Assembly (NCBI GenBank): GCA_018241405.1
Contig: JAFEDY010000022.1
Span: 124,001 to 188,000 of the forward strand
Length of the DNA stretch: 64,000 nt
Reading direction: 5' to 3'
From: Pseudomonadota bacterium
GTDB taxonomy: Bacteria > Pseudomonadota > Gammaproteobacteria > Burkholderiales > Burkholderiaceae_C
Of this stretch, positions 9,312-18,336 are shown in pieces. The notes under the pieces were generated by a model. That model worked only from the letters and a program-made list of their open reading frames with translations, made no database searches and was not told the DNA's origin. The position numbers and the translations under genes were made by a program. Each line of letters starts with the position of its first letter. Positions within the stretch are counted from its first letter, which is position 1.

Positions 9312-9725
9312 ATGAGACTCCTGCACACCATGCTGCGCGTTGGCGACCTCCAGCGCTCCATTGACTTCTACACCCAGGTGCTGGGCATGCAGTTGCTGCG
9401 CACCTCCGAAAACCCCGAGTACAAGTACTCGCTGGCCTTCCTCGGCTTCGAGGGCGGCAATCCCGGCCAGGCCGAGATCGAGCTGACCTACAACTGGGGC
9501 GTCACGGACTACGAAATGGGCACGGCGTACGGCCATATCGCCCTGGGCGTGCCTGATGCCTACGCAGCCTGTGCAAAGATCAAGGCGGCCGGCGGCGCCG
9601 TGACGCGCGAGGCAGGCCCGGTCAAGGGCGGCACTACGGTGATCGCCTTCGTGACCGACCCCGATGGCTACAAGATCGAGTTGATCGAACGCAAGGATGC
9701 CGGAAGCGGGACCGGTTTGCGCTGA
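9312..9725 (+). CDS. gloA: lactoylglutathione lyase (glyoxalase I)
   Basis: 137-residue glyoxalase I, which isomerises the methylglyoxal-glutathione hemithioacetal to S-lactoylglutathione. The whole length matches the family: N-terminal [20 protein letters not shown], metal ligand His near residue 5, a Glu in EIELTYNWG, the YGHIALGV histidine, and the C-terminal [12 protein letters not shown] glutamate. Metal class is probably Ni(II)-type given the short length. Confidence 0.93.
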   Translation: MRLLHTMLRVGDLQRSIDFYTQVLGMQLLRTSENPEYKYSLAFLGFEGGNPGQAEIELTYNWGVTDYEMGTAYGHIALGVPDAYAACAKIKAAGGAVTREAGPVKGGTTVIAFVTDPDGYKIELIERKDAGSGTGLR

Positions 9726-9730
9726 TTGCT

Positions 9731-9780
9731 CTTTATTTGATAGCTGTTAGCGCTTTATTCACCAGCACTAGCAGCCTTTT
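9731..9780 (+). repeat. short interspersed repeat, copy 1
   Basis: Between the convergent gloA and eda genes lies a 50-base sequence (core TGATAGCTGTTAGCGCTT, then a partly complementary AGCACTAGCAGCC) that can fold on itself. The same sequence in reverse orientation occurs at about 13372-13422. I remember elements of this type being scattered through Comamonadaceae intergenic regions; the match between the two copies is seen directly here. Confidence 0.6.
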
Positions 9781-9784
9781 TTCC

Positions 9785-10438
9785 TTATGGATTAGTGCGC
9801 GCCAGCATGGCCGCGCCTTGTGCCAGCCGCGTGATGCCCTGCCAATCACCGCGCTGCAAAGCGTCGGGCGGCACCAGCCAGGAACCGCCCACGCAGGCCA
9901 CGTTTTCAAGCGCCAGGAAGTCCGCCGCATTGCCCGCCTGAATTCCGCCCGTGGGGCAGAACACCACATCGCCGAAAGGGCCCTGCCAGGCTTTCAGCAT
10001 GGCCAGGCCGCCCGCCTGCACTGCAGGAAAGAACTTGAGGGCCGAAAAACCCTCCTCCTGCGCTGCCATGATCTCGCCGCCCGTAGCCACGCCCGGCAAA
10101 AGGGGCAGGCCTGCGTCGCGGCAGGCGCGCCCCAGGGTCGGCGTGAAACCCGGGCTTACGGCAAAACATGCGCCTGCGCGCGCGGCGGCCTGGGCATCGG
10201 CGGCGCTGCGCACGGTGCCGGCGCCCACCACGGCCTCGGGCACCTCGGCGGCGATGGCACGCATGCAATCGAGCGCCTGCGGGGTGCGCAGCGTGACTTC
10301 CAGCATGCGTATACCGCCGGCCACCAGCGCGCGCGCCAGGGGTACGGCGTGGCGGACTTCATGCAGCACGATGACCGGAATCACCGGCGCGTCGCGCATC
10401 ACCTCGCGCGCGGTCAATGCGTTCACAACCATGAGCAT
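9785..10438 (-). CDS. eda: KDPG aldolase (2-keto-3-deoxy-6-phosphogluconate aldolase)
   Basis: 217 residues; cleaves KDPG to pyruvate and glyceraldehyde 3-phosphate, the last step of the Entner-Doudoroff pathway. Catalytic Glu47 is in LEVTLRT and the Schiff-base Lys135 in ALKFFPA, both in their normal setting. The gene overlaps the end of edd by 16 bp in the same direction, so the two enzymes of the pathway are made together. A GTG/ATG-type start a few codons in (MVVNAL) is also possible. Confidence 0.95.
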   Translation of the reverse strand: MLMVVNALTAREVMRDAPVIPVIVLHEVRHAVPLARALVAGGIRMLEVTLRTPQALDCMRAIAAEVPEAVVGAGTVRSAADAQAAARAGACFAVSPGFTPTLGRACRDAGLPLLPGVATGGEIMAAQEEGFSALKFFPAVQAGGLAMLKAWQGPFGDVVFCPTGGIQAGNAADFLALENVACVGGSWLVPPDALQRGDWQGITRLAQGAAMLARTNP

Positions 10439-12240
10439 GCTCCCTGTTCGGCGCTCAGGGCGTTGCGGCGCAGCCCGGCGAACAGCTCACGCCCCAGGCC
10501 ATGGGCGTTGTCCTCGGCCTGTGCGGCGGGCAGGGTGTCGGGGGTACGCGCCTGCCAGGCGGCCTCGTCGACCAGCACCTGCAGCGTGCCAGCCACCGCG
10601 TCCAGGCGAATCATGTCGCCGTCACGCACACGCGCCAGCGGCCCGCCGGCATGGGCCTCGGGCGAGACATGGATCGCCGCGGGCACCTTGCCCGATGCGC
10701 CGCTCATGCGCCCATCGGTCACCAGCGCCACCCTGTGCCCCTTGCCCTGCAGCACCGCCAGCGGCGGTGTGAGCTTGTGCAGCTCCGGCATGCCGTTGGC
10801 CTGGGGGCCCTGCCAGCGCACGACGCACACCACGTCGCGGTCGAGCTCGCCGGCCGCAAATGCCTGGTGCAGCGCGGACTGCGAGTCAAAGACCCGCGCG
10901 GGCGCCTCGATCACATGCCGGTCCTGCGGCACGGCACTCACCTTGATGACGGCGCGCCCGATGTTGCCGGCCAGCAGTTTGAGGCCGCCCGTGGCGCTGA
11001 ACGGCGCGGCCGCCGGGCGCAGGACATCGCCGTCGCCGCTGGCGCCGGTATCACGCCAGGCCAGGCCGCCGGGCCCGGCCTCGGGAACCCGGGTGTACTC
11101 GCGGATGCCTCCGGCGCGCACGGTCAGCACGTCGCCGTGCATCAGCCCGGCGTCGAGAAGCTCGCGGATCACGTAGCCCGGCCCGCCCGCGGCCTGAAAC
11201 TGATTCACGTCGGCGTCGCCGTTCGGGTACACGCGCGCCAGCAGCGGCACGACGGCCGACAGCTCGGAGAAATCATCCCAGTCGATCACGATCCCCGCGG
11301 CCCGTGCCACGGCCACCCAGTGGATCAGGTGGTTGGTCGAGCCCCCCGTGGCCAGCAGCGCCGCCGTGGCGTTGACGATGCATCGCTCATCGACCATGCG
11401 GCCGATGGGCGTGAACCGCTGCTGGCGCGTAATGCCCAGCGCCGTGCGCAGCGCCTCACGCGTCAGCAGCTCGCGCTCGGCCCTGCCGGGGTTGACGAAG
11501 GCCGTTCCGGGCACATGCAGGCCCATGGCCTCCATCAGCATCTGGTTGCTGTTGGCCGTGCCGTAGAAGGTGCAGGTGCCCGGGCTGTGGTAGGCGGCCA
11601 TTTCGGCCGCCAGCAGCTCCTCGCGGCCGGCCAGTCCCTGCGCGGCCTGCTCGCGCACCCGGGCCTTGGCGCTGTTGGACAGGCCCGATGTCATCGGCCC
11701 CGCAGGCACGAACACCGTGGGCAGATGGCCGAAGTGCAGCGCCCCGATGAGCAGGCCCGGCACGATCTTGTCGCACACGCCCAGCATCAGGGCCGCGTCG
11801 AACGTGTCATGGCTCAGTGCAATCGCCGTGCCCATGGCGATCGCGTCGCGGCTGAAGAGTGACAGCTCCATGCCCGGTGCGCCCTGGGTCACGCCGTCGC
11901 ACATCGCGGGCACGCCACCGGCCACCTGGGCGGTGGCGCCGTGGCGGCGCGCCTCTTCCTTGAGCAGCTCGGGGTAGTGCGCCAGCGGCGCGTGGGCCGA
12001 CAGCACATCGTTGTACGAGGTGACGATGCCGACGTTGGGCGCGCGCTGCTCGACGATGCGCAGCTTGTCCGCCACGGGCAGTCCGGCGAAGGCGTGGGCA
12101 ATGTTGGCGCAGCCCATGTTCCTGAGGCCCGGCGGCCGCGCGGCCAGGGCGTCCACGCGCGCCAGGTAGGCGCCGCGGGTGGCGGCGCTGCGTTCTTGGA
12201 TGCGGCGCGTGACCGCAACAACGGTGGGGTGGAGTGTCAT
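10423..12240 (-). CDS. edd: 6-phosphogluconate dehydratase
   Basis: 605-residue member of the IlvD/Edd family with a [4Fe-4S] cluster; converts 6-phosphogluconate to KDPG in the cytoplasm. Landmark segments include [11 protein letters not shown] near the N-terminus, [24 protein letters not shown] with a cluster cysteine, and a C-terminal [11 protein letters not shown]. Full length for the family. It feeds eda directly downstream. With the gluconokinase and TRAP transporter upstream, it completes a gluconate-to-pyruvate route. Confidence 0.95.
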   Translation of the reverse strand: MTLHPTVVAVTRRIQERSAATRGAYLARVDALAARPPGLRNMGCANIAHAFAGLPVADKLRIVEQRAPNVGIVTSYNDVLSAHAPLAHYPELLKEEARRHGATAQVAGGVPAMCDGVTQGAPGMELSLFSRDAIAMGTAIALSHDTFDAALMLGVCDKIVPGLLIGALHFGHLPTVFVPAGPMTSGLSNSAKARVREQAAQGLAGREELLAAEMAAYHSPGTCTFYGTANSNQMLMEAMGLHVPGTAFVNPGRAERELLTREALRTALGITRQQRFTPIGRMVDERCIVNATAALLATGGSTNHLIHWVAVARAAGIVIDWDDFSELSAVVPLLARVYPNGDADVNQFQAAGGPGYVIRELLDAGLMHGDVLTVRAGGIREYTRVPEAGPGGLAWRDTGASGDGDVLRPAAAPFSATGGLKLLAGNIGRAVIKVSAVPQDRHVIEAPARVFDSQSALHQAFAAGELDRDVVCVVRWQGPQANGMPELHKLTPPLAVLQGKGHRVALVTDGRMSGASGKVPAAIHVSPEAHAGGPLARVRDGDMIRLDAVAGTLQVLVDEAAWQARTPDTLPAAQAEDNAHGLGRELFAGLRRNALSAEQGACSWL

Positions 12241-12311
12241 GGGCGGGGTTCCTGTTCAGGCAAACATGCGGTAGCCGTCACCCAGCCGTACCTGGGTGTT
12301 CTGAACGGCGG

Positions 12312-13322
12312 CTATTTGGCGGCGCGCACCTTGGCCAGCTCGTCCTGGGCCTGCTTCCACAGGTCCTGTCCCACGCTGACAGCCACGCTCGCATGCACCG
12401 TGGTCAGCTTGTCGCGCATGCGGCCGGCCTCGGCCGGCGCCAATTCGTTGACCTGCATGCCCTTTTGCTTCAGCTCGGCCAGCGCCTTGGCGGCCTCGTC
12501 GCGCGTGTCCTTGCGCTCAAACTCGCGGCTCTTCACGGCGGCATCCTGCAGCACCTTCTTCTCGGCCGGGGAGAGCTGGTCCCACCACTTCTTGCTCACG
12601 GTGACGATCCACGGGCTGTAGACATGGTTGGTCACCGTCAGGTACTTCTGCACCTCATAGAACTTGCTCGACAGCACGGTGTTGTAGGGGTTCTCCTGGC
12701 CGTCCACGGCCCTGGTCTCCAGCGCGGTGAACAGCTCCGAGAACGGCAGCGGCACGGCGTTGGCGCCCAGGGCTTTGAAGCTGTCGAGGAAGACGTTGTT
12801 CTGCATCACGCGCAGCTTGATGCCGTTCATGTCCTCCAACTTGGCCACGGGGTGCTTGTTGTTGGTCAGGTTGCGAAAACCGTTTTCCCAGTACGCCAGG
12901 CCCACCATGCCCTTGGGCTCCAGCGTGGCCTTCACGCGCTCGCCCACGGGACCGTCCAGCAGCGCATCGGCCTCCCTGGCGCTGTTGATCAGGAACGGCG
13001 TATCCCACAGCGCCATCTGCGGCGCGATGCCCACCAGCGTGGCCGTGGAGCCCACCATCATCTCCTGGGCGCCGCCAATCAGTGCCTGCTGCATCTGCGT
13101 GTCCGAGCCCAGCGATGCATTGCCGATGGCGCGCACCTTCATCTTGCCGCCCGTGGCCTTCTCCACCTCCTTGGCGAAGAAGCGCACGGCGCGGCCCTGG
13201 TTCGACTCATCGACCAGGCCGTAGCCAAAGCGCACGATGCGCGGCTTGAAGTCCTGGGCCTGCACGGCAGTGGCGGTCAGCAGCGCGGCCAGCGTGCCGG
13301 CCAGAGCAAATGTGAAACGCAT
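12312..13322 (-). CDS. dctP: TRAP transporter periplasmic solute-binding protein (DctP family)
   Basis: 336 residues starting at the ATG at 13322, preceded by a strong AAGGAG ribosome-binding site. The N-terminus is a Sec signal peptide (basic start, hydrophobic core, cleavage likely after AVQA). The DctP-type arginine region (MNGIKLRVMQNN) that binds the carboxylate of the ligand is present. Near gluconokinase, edd and eda, so the ligand is probably gluconate or a related sugar acid; the exact ligand is inferred. Confidence 0.9.
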   Translation of the reverse strand: MRFTFALAGTLAALLTATAVQAQDFKPRIVRFGYGLVDESNQGRAVRFFAKEVEKATGGKMKVRAIGNASLGSDTQMQQALIGGAQEMMVGSTATLVGIAPQMALWDTPFLINSAREADALLDGPVGERVKATLEPKGMVGLAYWENGFRNLTNNKHPVAKLEDMNGIKLRVMQNNVFLDSFKALGANAVPLPFSELFTALETRAVDGQENPYNTVLSSKFYEVQKYLTVTNHVYSPWIVTVSKKWWDQLSPAEKKVLQDAAVKSREFERKDTRDEAAKALAELKQKGMQVNELAPAEAGRMRDKLTTVHASVAVSVGQDLWKQAQDELAKVRAAK

Positions 13323-13371
13323 GGGAGTTCTCCTTGTGTGGATGGATGGAACGGGAACGGGGATTTGAGGT

Positions 13372-13422
13372 ATTTTTGGCCTGCAGCGCTTGTCCATGAA
13401 GCGCTGCAAGCTATTAATTTGC
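13372..13422 (-). repeat. short interspersed repeat, copy 2 (inverse orientation)
   Basis: In the gap between dctM and dctP lies a reverse copy of the element at 9731-9780, with the core AATAGCTTGCAGCGCTT on the minus strand and a self-complementary partner AAGCGCTGCAGG. It sits inside an apparent operon, where it could act as an RNA processing or attenuation hairpin between the binding protein and membrane subunit genes. That function is inferred. Confidence 0.6.
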
Positions 13423-14702
13423 TAGTGCATCCAGCGCAGCGGCGCGGTCACGATCTGCGGAAAGATCACCAGCAGGATGGCCAGCAGCACATAGGCGATG
13501 AGGAACGGCGTCGTGCCCTTGATGACAGTCTCCATGCGCAGCCGGCCCACGCCGGCGACGACGTTCTGCACCGTGCCCACGGGCGGCGTGATCAGGCCTA
13601 TGCAACCCACGAAGATGAACATGAAGCCGAAGTACACCGGGTCGATGCCCGCCTTCGCCGCCAGCGGCGCGCACACCGGGCCGAAGATCAGGATGGTCGG
13701 CGTCAGGTCCATGGCCGTGCCCACGACCAGCAGGAACAGCATCATCAGCGCCATGAACAGCATCGGGCTGCCGAGCAGGCCGGCAAAGCTGTCGGCCAGC
13801 ATGTTGGGCAGGTCGGCCAGCGTGATCATGTAGGCCGTGACCGTGGCCGCGCCGCACAGGAACATCACCACCGCCGTCGTCTTGGCGGCATTGAGGAACA
13901 CCGCGTACAGCCGGCTCCAGCTCATCTCGCGGTACACCACCATGGAGACGAACAGCGCGTACACCGCGGCCACCACCGCCGCCTCGGTCGGCGTGAAGAT
14001 GCCGCCCTTGAGGCCGCCCAGGATGATGACCGGCATCATCATGGCCCAGAAGCTCTTGACCAGGGCCCGCAGCCGCGCGCCCCAACGCACGCGCTCGCCG
14101 CCCGACAGCCCATGGTCGCGCGCAATCCACCACCACGCCAGCAGCAGAAAGCTGCCCATGATCAGCCCCGGCACCACGCCCGAGAGGAACAGCTTGCTGA
14201 TCGAGGTATTGGTCGTCACGCCGTAGATCACGAACGGCATGGACGGCGGAATGATGGGCGCGATGATGCCGCCCGAGGCCAGCAGCCCGGCGCTGTAGCT
14301 GTCGGGGTACTTCTGGTCGCGCATCATCGGCAGCAGGATGGTGGCCAGCGCCGCGGTATCGGCGATGGCCGATCCGCTCATCGACGCCAGCAGCACCGCC
14401 GCGCCGATGGCCACATAGCCCAGCCCGCCGCGGATATGACCGACGAAGGCCCCGGCCAGGTCGATGATGCGGCGCGAGAGGCCGCCCGCGTTCATCAGTT
14501 CGCCGGCCAGGATGAAGAACGGCACGGCCAGCAGCGGGAAGTTGTCGAACCCCGCCTGCAGGTTCTGCGCCAGCAGCTGCGCGTCGAAGAAGTCCAGGTG
14601 CCACATCAGCGCCACGCCGGTCAGCACCAGGGCGTGGGCGATCGGCATGCCGATCACCATGCCGCCGATCAGCACGAAGAGGAAAATGAAGGTCACAACC
14701 AT
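13422..14702 (-). CDS. dctM: TRAP transporter large membrane subunit (DctM)
   Basis: 426-residue, highly hydrophobic protein of the DctM family with about twelve membrane segments; it uses a sodium or proton gradient to move the solute delivered by DctP. Family landmarks are the N-terminal GMPIAHALVLTG, the PFFILAGELMNAGG loop and the PPSMPFVIYG segment. It lies 12 bp after dctQ, the standard TRAP arrangement. Confidence 0.93.
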   Translation of the reverse strand: MVVTFIFLFVLIGGMVIGMPIAHALVLTGVALMWHLDFFDAQLLAQNLQAGFDNFPLLAVPFFILAGELMNAGGLSRRIIDLAGAFVGHIRGGLGYVAIGAAVLLASMSGSAIADTAALATILLPMMRDQKYPDSYSAGLLASGGIIAPIIPPSMPFVIYGVTTNTSISKLFLSGVVPGLIMGSFLLLAWWWIARDHGLSGGERVRWGARLRALVKSFWAMMMPVIILGGLKGGIFTPTEAAVVAAVYALFVSMVVYREMSWSRLYAVFLNAAKTTAVVMFLCGAATVTAYMITLADLPNMLADSFAGLLGSPMLFMALMMLFLLVVGTAMDLTPTILIFGPVCAPLAAKAGIDPVYFGFMFIFVGCIGLITPPVGTVQNVVAGVGRLRMETVIKGTTPFLIAYVLLAILLVIFPQIVTAPLRWMH

Positions 14703-14714
14703 GGCGCGCGCTCC

Positions 14715-15236
14715 TTACTCGATATCCAGCGTATCGCCATGGGCCGGCGCCTGCGGGCCGCGCCGCACGTCGCGCACCAGCACCGCCAGCAGCCCCGCGG
14801 CCAGCGCCAGCGTGGCCGCCGCGCCCAGCGCCAGCGGGTATCCGAGCACCGTGCTGAAGCTCTCCAGCCCCGCCACCACCTGCGCCCAGGAGCCCCAGAG
14901 CAGCAGGCCCATGCACAGCAGCACCAGCGCCTGCGTCAGCCAGAACAGCGCCGCCCGCGCGCCCGGGCCGACGCGCGAGGTCACCATGTCAAAGCCCAGG
15001 TGGCTGCCCTCCCAGGCCGCGACGATGGTGCCCACCGCCACCAGCCAGACGAACAGCAGGCGCGAGATTTCCTCGTACGACACGATGCTGGTGTTGAACA
15101 CATAGCGCAGCATCACGTTGACGAACACCGCCACCACCATGCCGGCCAGCGCCAGCACCATGAAATGCTCGGCCAGACGCTGCGCGAGCGGCTTGCGCCG
15201 CGCGGCGCAGGGGGGGAAGGACGAGGAATCGCTCAT
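14715..15236 (-). CDS. dctQ: TRAP transporter small membrane subunit (DctQ)
   Basis: 173-residue protein with four membrane helices and the DctQ-type segment VSYEEISRLLFVWLVAVG. The start ATG at 15236 overlaps the gluconokinase stop (ATGA), so a longer frame running to 15800 is a read-through of the neighbouring gene and not part of this protein. It forms the membrane complex with DctM. Confidence 0.9.
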   Translation of the reverse strand: MSDSSSFPPCAARRKPLAQRLAEHFMVLALAGMVVAVFVNVMLRYVFNTSIVSYEEISRLLFVWLVAVGTIVAAWEGSHLGFDMVTSRVGPGARAALFWLTQALVLLCMGLLLWGSWAQVVAGLESFSTVLGYPLALGAAATLALAAGLLAVLVRDVRRGPQAPAHGDTLDIE

Positions 15237-15790
15237 GCATCGGCTCCGTTGGAAAGAGGGGTGGCAGCCGGTGCGCGCAGCCAGCGGGCCGTCTCCTGCA
15301 CCAGTTGCGCCACGGGAAGGGTGGCGTCCAGCGCCAGCACCTGGGGCTCGCCCACGGGAGACTCCAGCGTGGCGAACTGGTCGGCCACCAGGGCGGGCGA
15401 GAAGAAATGGCCGGGCCGCGCCTGCACGCGCTCCAGCGCCTGGGCATAGTCCAGCCGCAGAAAGACGAAGCCCAGGCCCGGCTGGGCCGCGCGCAGGCGT
15501 TCGCGGTAGCTGCGGCGCAGGGCCGAGCAGGTCAGCACCACGCCGTGCCCCGCCCGCGCGGGCGCCAGCAGCGCCGCCAGCCGTTCCAGCCAGCCCGCGC
15601 GGTCGGCGTCGGTCAGGGGCGTGCCGGCGCGCATCTTGGCAATGCTCTCGGGAGCGTGGTAGGCGTCGCCCTCGTGCATCGTCCAGCCCATGGCGTCGGC
15701 GCAGGCCGCACCCACGCTGGATTTGCCACAGCCGGAGACGCCCATGACCACGACGGCGGAAAGAGAGGGATGCAAGATAGCGCTGTCCAT
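15233..15790 (-). CDS. gntK: gluconokinase
   Basis: 185-residue P-loop kinase of the GntK family; phosphorylates gluconate to 6-phosphogluconate, the substrate of Edd. Walker A GVSGCGKS is at residues 17-24, and the family signature FLRLDYAQALERVQARPGHFF (split in text: FLRLDYAQAL then ERVQARPGHFF) is intact. Start taken at the ATG at 15790, which lies inside the operator-like sequence at 15774-15789; an upstream in-frame start would add residues not seen in the family. First gene of the gntK-dctQ-dctM-dctP run. Confidence 0.92.
   Translation of the reverse strand: MDSAILHPSLSAVVVMGVSGCGKSSVGAACADAMGWTMHEGDAYHAPESIAKMRAGTPLTDADRAGWLERLAALLAPARAGHGVVLTCSALRRSYRERLRAAQPGLGFVFLRLDYAQALERVQARPGHFFSPALVADQFATLESPVGEPQVLALDATLPVAQLVQETARWLRAPAATPLSNGADA
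15774..15789. promoter_or_regulatory. operator-like half-perfect palindrome at the gntK start
   Basis: The sequence AAGATAGCGCTGTCCA matches 13 of 16 bases of the perfect palindrome at 15928-15943, and the preceding TGC is shared too. It overlaps the gntK start codon. Two near-identical sites about 150 bp apart flanking the intergenic region suit a LacI-type repressor that blocks gntK and itself. Confidence 0.55.
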
Positions 15791-15927
15791 GATGATCCAA
15801 AAAATCGGCACCGCCATGACGGGCGAGCGCCGCAACCAGAGCCCTTTATTGCTCCATGGGGGCAGATTGCACGGCTATTCGGTGAAAACCGGCCATTGAA
15901 AGGCCTTTATCCTTGAAAACCCGGTGC

Positions 15928-15943
15928 AAGATAGCGCTATCTT
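15928..15943. promoter_or_regulatory. perfect 16-bp palindrome, probable operator of the LacI-type regulator
   Basis: AAGATAGCGCTATCTT is a perfect dyad with a central CG, the layout expected for LacI-family operators. It lies 38 bp upstream of the regulator start and has a related copy at 15774-15789 by gntK. Confidence 0.65.
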
Positions 15944-15980
15944 AGGCAACAATCCCGGGTATTCACTCCGGATTTACCCT

Positions 15981-17006
15981 GTGACCGACACCCGCCGCTC
16001 CCGCCGCTCCAGCGGCCGCATCACCCTTAACGACGTGGCCGGCGCGGCGGGCGTCAGCCCCATCACCGTCTCGCGCGCGCTGCGCGGCGAGCGCAGCGTC
16101 GATCCCGAGCTGGCGCGGCGCGTGCATGAGGCCGCCGAGCGCCTGGGCTACGTGCCCGACCCGGCGGCACGCGCCCTGGCCTCGCAGCGCAGCAGCCAGG
16201 TGCTGGTGCTGGTGCCGCTGCTGTCCAACGCGCTGTTCGTCGATCTGCTGGAGGCCGTGCACCGCAGCCTGTTCCCCGAAGGCTACCTGCCGCTGATAGG
16301 CGTCACGCACTACGACAGCGCCGAAGAAGAGCTGTTGCTGCGCACCTACCTGCCGCACCGCCCCGCCGGGCTGCTGGTCACCGGCTTCGACCGCAGCGAG
16401 GCCGCGCGCCAGCTCATCGTGCGCAGCGGCGTGCCCTGCGTGCACCTCATGGAGACCAGCCACGCGCCGGGCGTGGCCTGCGTGGGCTTCTCGCAGCAGG
16501 AGGCCGGCGCCACCATCACCCGCCACCTGATCGAGCGCGGGCGCCGGCGCATCGCCTTCTGCGGCGCGCAGCTCGACCCGCGCGTGCTGCAGCGCGCCGA
16601 GGGCTACCGCAGTGCCCTGCGCGCCGCCGGCCTGTACGACCCGCGGCTGGAAATGCTCAGCCCCGAGCGCTCATCCATCGCCCTGGGCGCGCGCCTGTTC
16701 GAGGAAATGCTGCAACGCATGCCCGGCATCGACGCCATCTTCTTCTGCAATGACGACATCGCCCAGGGTGGGCTGCTGGCGGCCAATCGGCTGGGCATCG
16801 CCGTGCCGGAGCGCATTGCCGTCGCGGGGTTCAATGACCTGGCGGGAAGCGCCCAGATGGTGCCGCCGCTGACCACCATACGCACACCGCGCGGTGAAGT
16901 GGGCAAGGCCGGCGCCACCGTGCTGCTGGGCCTGATGCGCGGCACGCTGGACCAGCCGCAATGCATTGAACTGGACTACGAACTCATCGTGCGCGAGAGC
17001 ACCTGA
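15981..17006 (+). CDS. LacI-family regulator of the gluconate genes
   Basis: 341-residue transcription factor. The N-terminal helix-turn-helix reads TLNDVAGAAGVSPITVSRAL, with the hinge helix region DPAARALASQRS, followed by a periplasmic-binding-protein-like effector domain. GTG at 15981 is chosen as start because it puts the DNA-binding domain about 12 residues in; an in-frame GTG at 15924 would lie upstream of the palindrome. Divergent from gntK, so most likely it represses gntK-dctQMP in the absence of gluconate or 6-phosphogluconate (GntR-like role, inferred). Confidence 0.85.
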   Translation: MTDTRRSRRSSGRITLNDVAGAAGVSPITVSRALRGERSVDPELARRVHEAAERLGYVPDPAARALASQRSSQVLVLVPLLSNALFVDLLEAVHRSLFPEGYLPLIGVTHYDSAEEELLLRTYLPHRPAGLLVTGFDRSEAARQLIVRSGVPCVHLMETSHAPGVACVGFSQQEAGATITRHLIERGRRRIAFCGAQLDPRVLQRAEGYRSALRAAGLYDPRLEMLSPERSSIALGARLFEEMLQRMPGIDAIFFCNDDIAQGGLLAANRLGIAVPERIAVAGFNDLAGSAQMVPPLTTIRTPRGEVGKAGATVLLGLMRGTLDQPQCIELDYELIVREST

Positions 17007-17158
17007 GACGCGCGCCCACCCTGGGCGCAAATCGGCATAGGGGGCCTCTACTATCGGAGGCGCCCCTGCCACACCACCCGGCATGCGGGTCCGCACCGGG
17101 CGGTTCGAGAGCTTGAGGTCAGGACAACCTCGGCACTCCCAGCCTGTCAAAGTACGCA
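17007..17158. other. hairpin-rich spacer at the chromosome/island junction
   Basis: No gene. The stretch holds an imperfect inverted repeat (GGGGGCCTC and GGAGGCGCCCC around 17040-17068) and a second one built from CACCCGG, GCATGCGG, CCGCA and CCGGGCGG at about 17078-17104. There is no T-run, so these are not clear terminators. They may be left over from a mobile element. Confidence 0.3.
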
Positions 17159-17996
17159 ATGCTGAGCACCGTCTTGAGCAGACGATCGCTGTTGCGCCAC
17201 CAGCGGCGGCTGTTGGCCGCTACCGAGCTGTCGGTGGTGTTCTATGACCTGACGACGATTCGCGCCGCGGGTGGCCTGGGCGGGTCAGCGCTTGGTGGTG
17301 GCGCACGACCCGCACAAGGGGCAGGAGCAAACGAATCAGCGCAGGCAGCGCATTGCCGAGCTGGAGCGGCGGGCGGCGCAACTGGCGGGCAAGCTCGACG
17401 CGCAGGAGGCCGGCCAGACATCCCGGGGCCGCAAGATGAGCGACAGCGGTGCCAAGGCACGTTTCTACCGTGAGGTGTGCGAGGCCCACCTGGCCAGCAT
17501 CATCCGGGTCGATCTCAAGAGCGCGTTGTTTACCTACGAGATCCATGAGCCAGCGCTGCAGCGTGCCCAAATGATGGATGGCAAGCTGCTGATGGTCACC
17601 AACGTGCCCGGCGAGGATTTGTCGGCCCAAGAGGTGCTGGAGCGCTACAAGAGTCTGGCCGACATTGAGCGGGGGTTCAGGGTGCTCAAGTCCGATATCG
17701 AGATGGCGCCGGTGTACCACCGTCTGCCCCAGCGTATCCGCTCGCATGTCAGTATTTGCTTCATGGCGTTGATCCTGCACCGGGTGATGCGCATGCGCCT
17801 CAAGCGCGCCCAGCATCCCGACAGCCCGCAGACCGCCTTGCGGCTGCTGCGCCGGGTGCAGCGCCAGACGGTGCGCATCAATGACGCGCAGCCCGTGACG
17901 GGCATCTCCAGTATCAATGACCAGCAGTGCGCCATCATGGCGGCACTGGACCTGAAGAAGCTGCCGCAGGAAGGAGGACAGATGAGCCTCGTGTAG
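17159..17996 (+). pseudogene. IS1634-family transposase remnant (internal deletion and frame change)
   Basis: Two frames together look like an IS4/IS1634-type DDE transposase. The first (from 17159) has ELSVVFYDLTTIR, matching the first catalytic Asp region. The second (from about 17271) has SDSGAKARF and the C-terminal YKSLADIERGFRVLKSDIEMAP segment with the catalytic Glu, then HVSICFMALIL. The intervening catalytic region and the N-terminus are missing and the frame changes at about 17260, so it cannot be active. Confidence 0.75.
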
Positions 17997-18039
17997 CCGG
18001 TTGTAGTGGCAATTTGAAAACCGGGTTCAATAGAATCAA

Positions 18040-18316
18040 TGACTTATCGCGGTTGGTGCCGAACTCGGGCTACCTGAGCGCACGGCGCAGCGAAATGCTC
18101 AAGGCGCTGGACTACCGGGAACACATCCAGCGCAAGGGCCAGAAGAACAAGCCCCTGAGCGCATGCCAGAAGAAGCGCAATACGCGCATCGCCAAGATCC
18201 GTGCCCGAGTGGAGCACCCCTTTGCCCAGATGCGCCACATGGGCGGCAAGCTCATTCGCACCATCGGCCAGGCACACTCGCCTGCGCGCTGCAAATGCCC
18301 GCCAGCAAGGGCCTGA
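18040..18316 (+). pseudogene. IS5-family transposase C-terminal fragment
   Basis: In frame +2 the segment YLSARRSEMLKALDYREH, then IAKIRARVEHPFAQMRHMGGK and LIRTIGQA, is the C-terminal end of an IS5-group transposase, including the conserved glutamate in RVEHPF. There is no N-terminal half; it directly abuts the IS1634 remnant. It ends about 20 bp from the last gene of the catabolic region, so this is the physical border of the island. Confidence 0.7.
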
Positions 18317-18336
18317 AACTTTGCTGTCACCCCTTG

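Noticed and set aside
12234-15449. A 1,071-codon open frame on the plus strand
   Set aside because: Antisense to the TRAP transporter genes; histidine- and arginine-rich without any domain pattern, so a shadow.
17078-17110. Domain V of a group II intron
   Set aside because: A stem with CATGCGG / CCGCA is present, but the apex lacks a GNRA loop and the catalytic AGC triad is not clear; no intron-encoded reverse transcriptase lies nearby.
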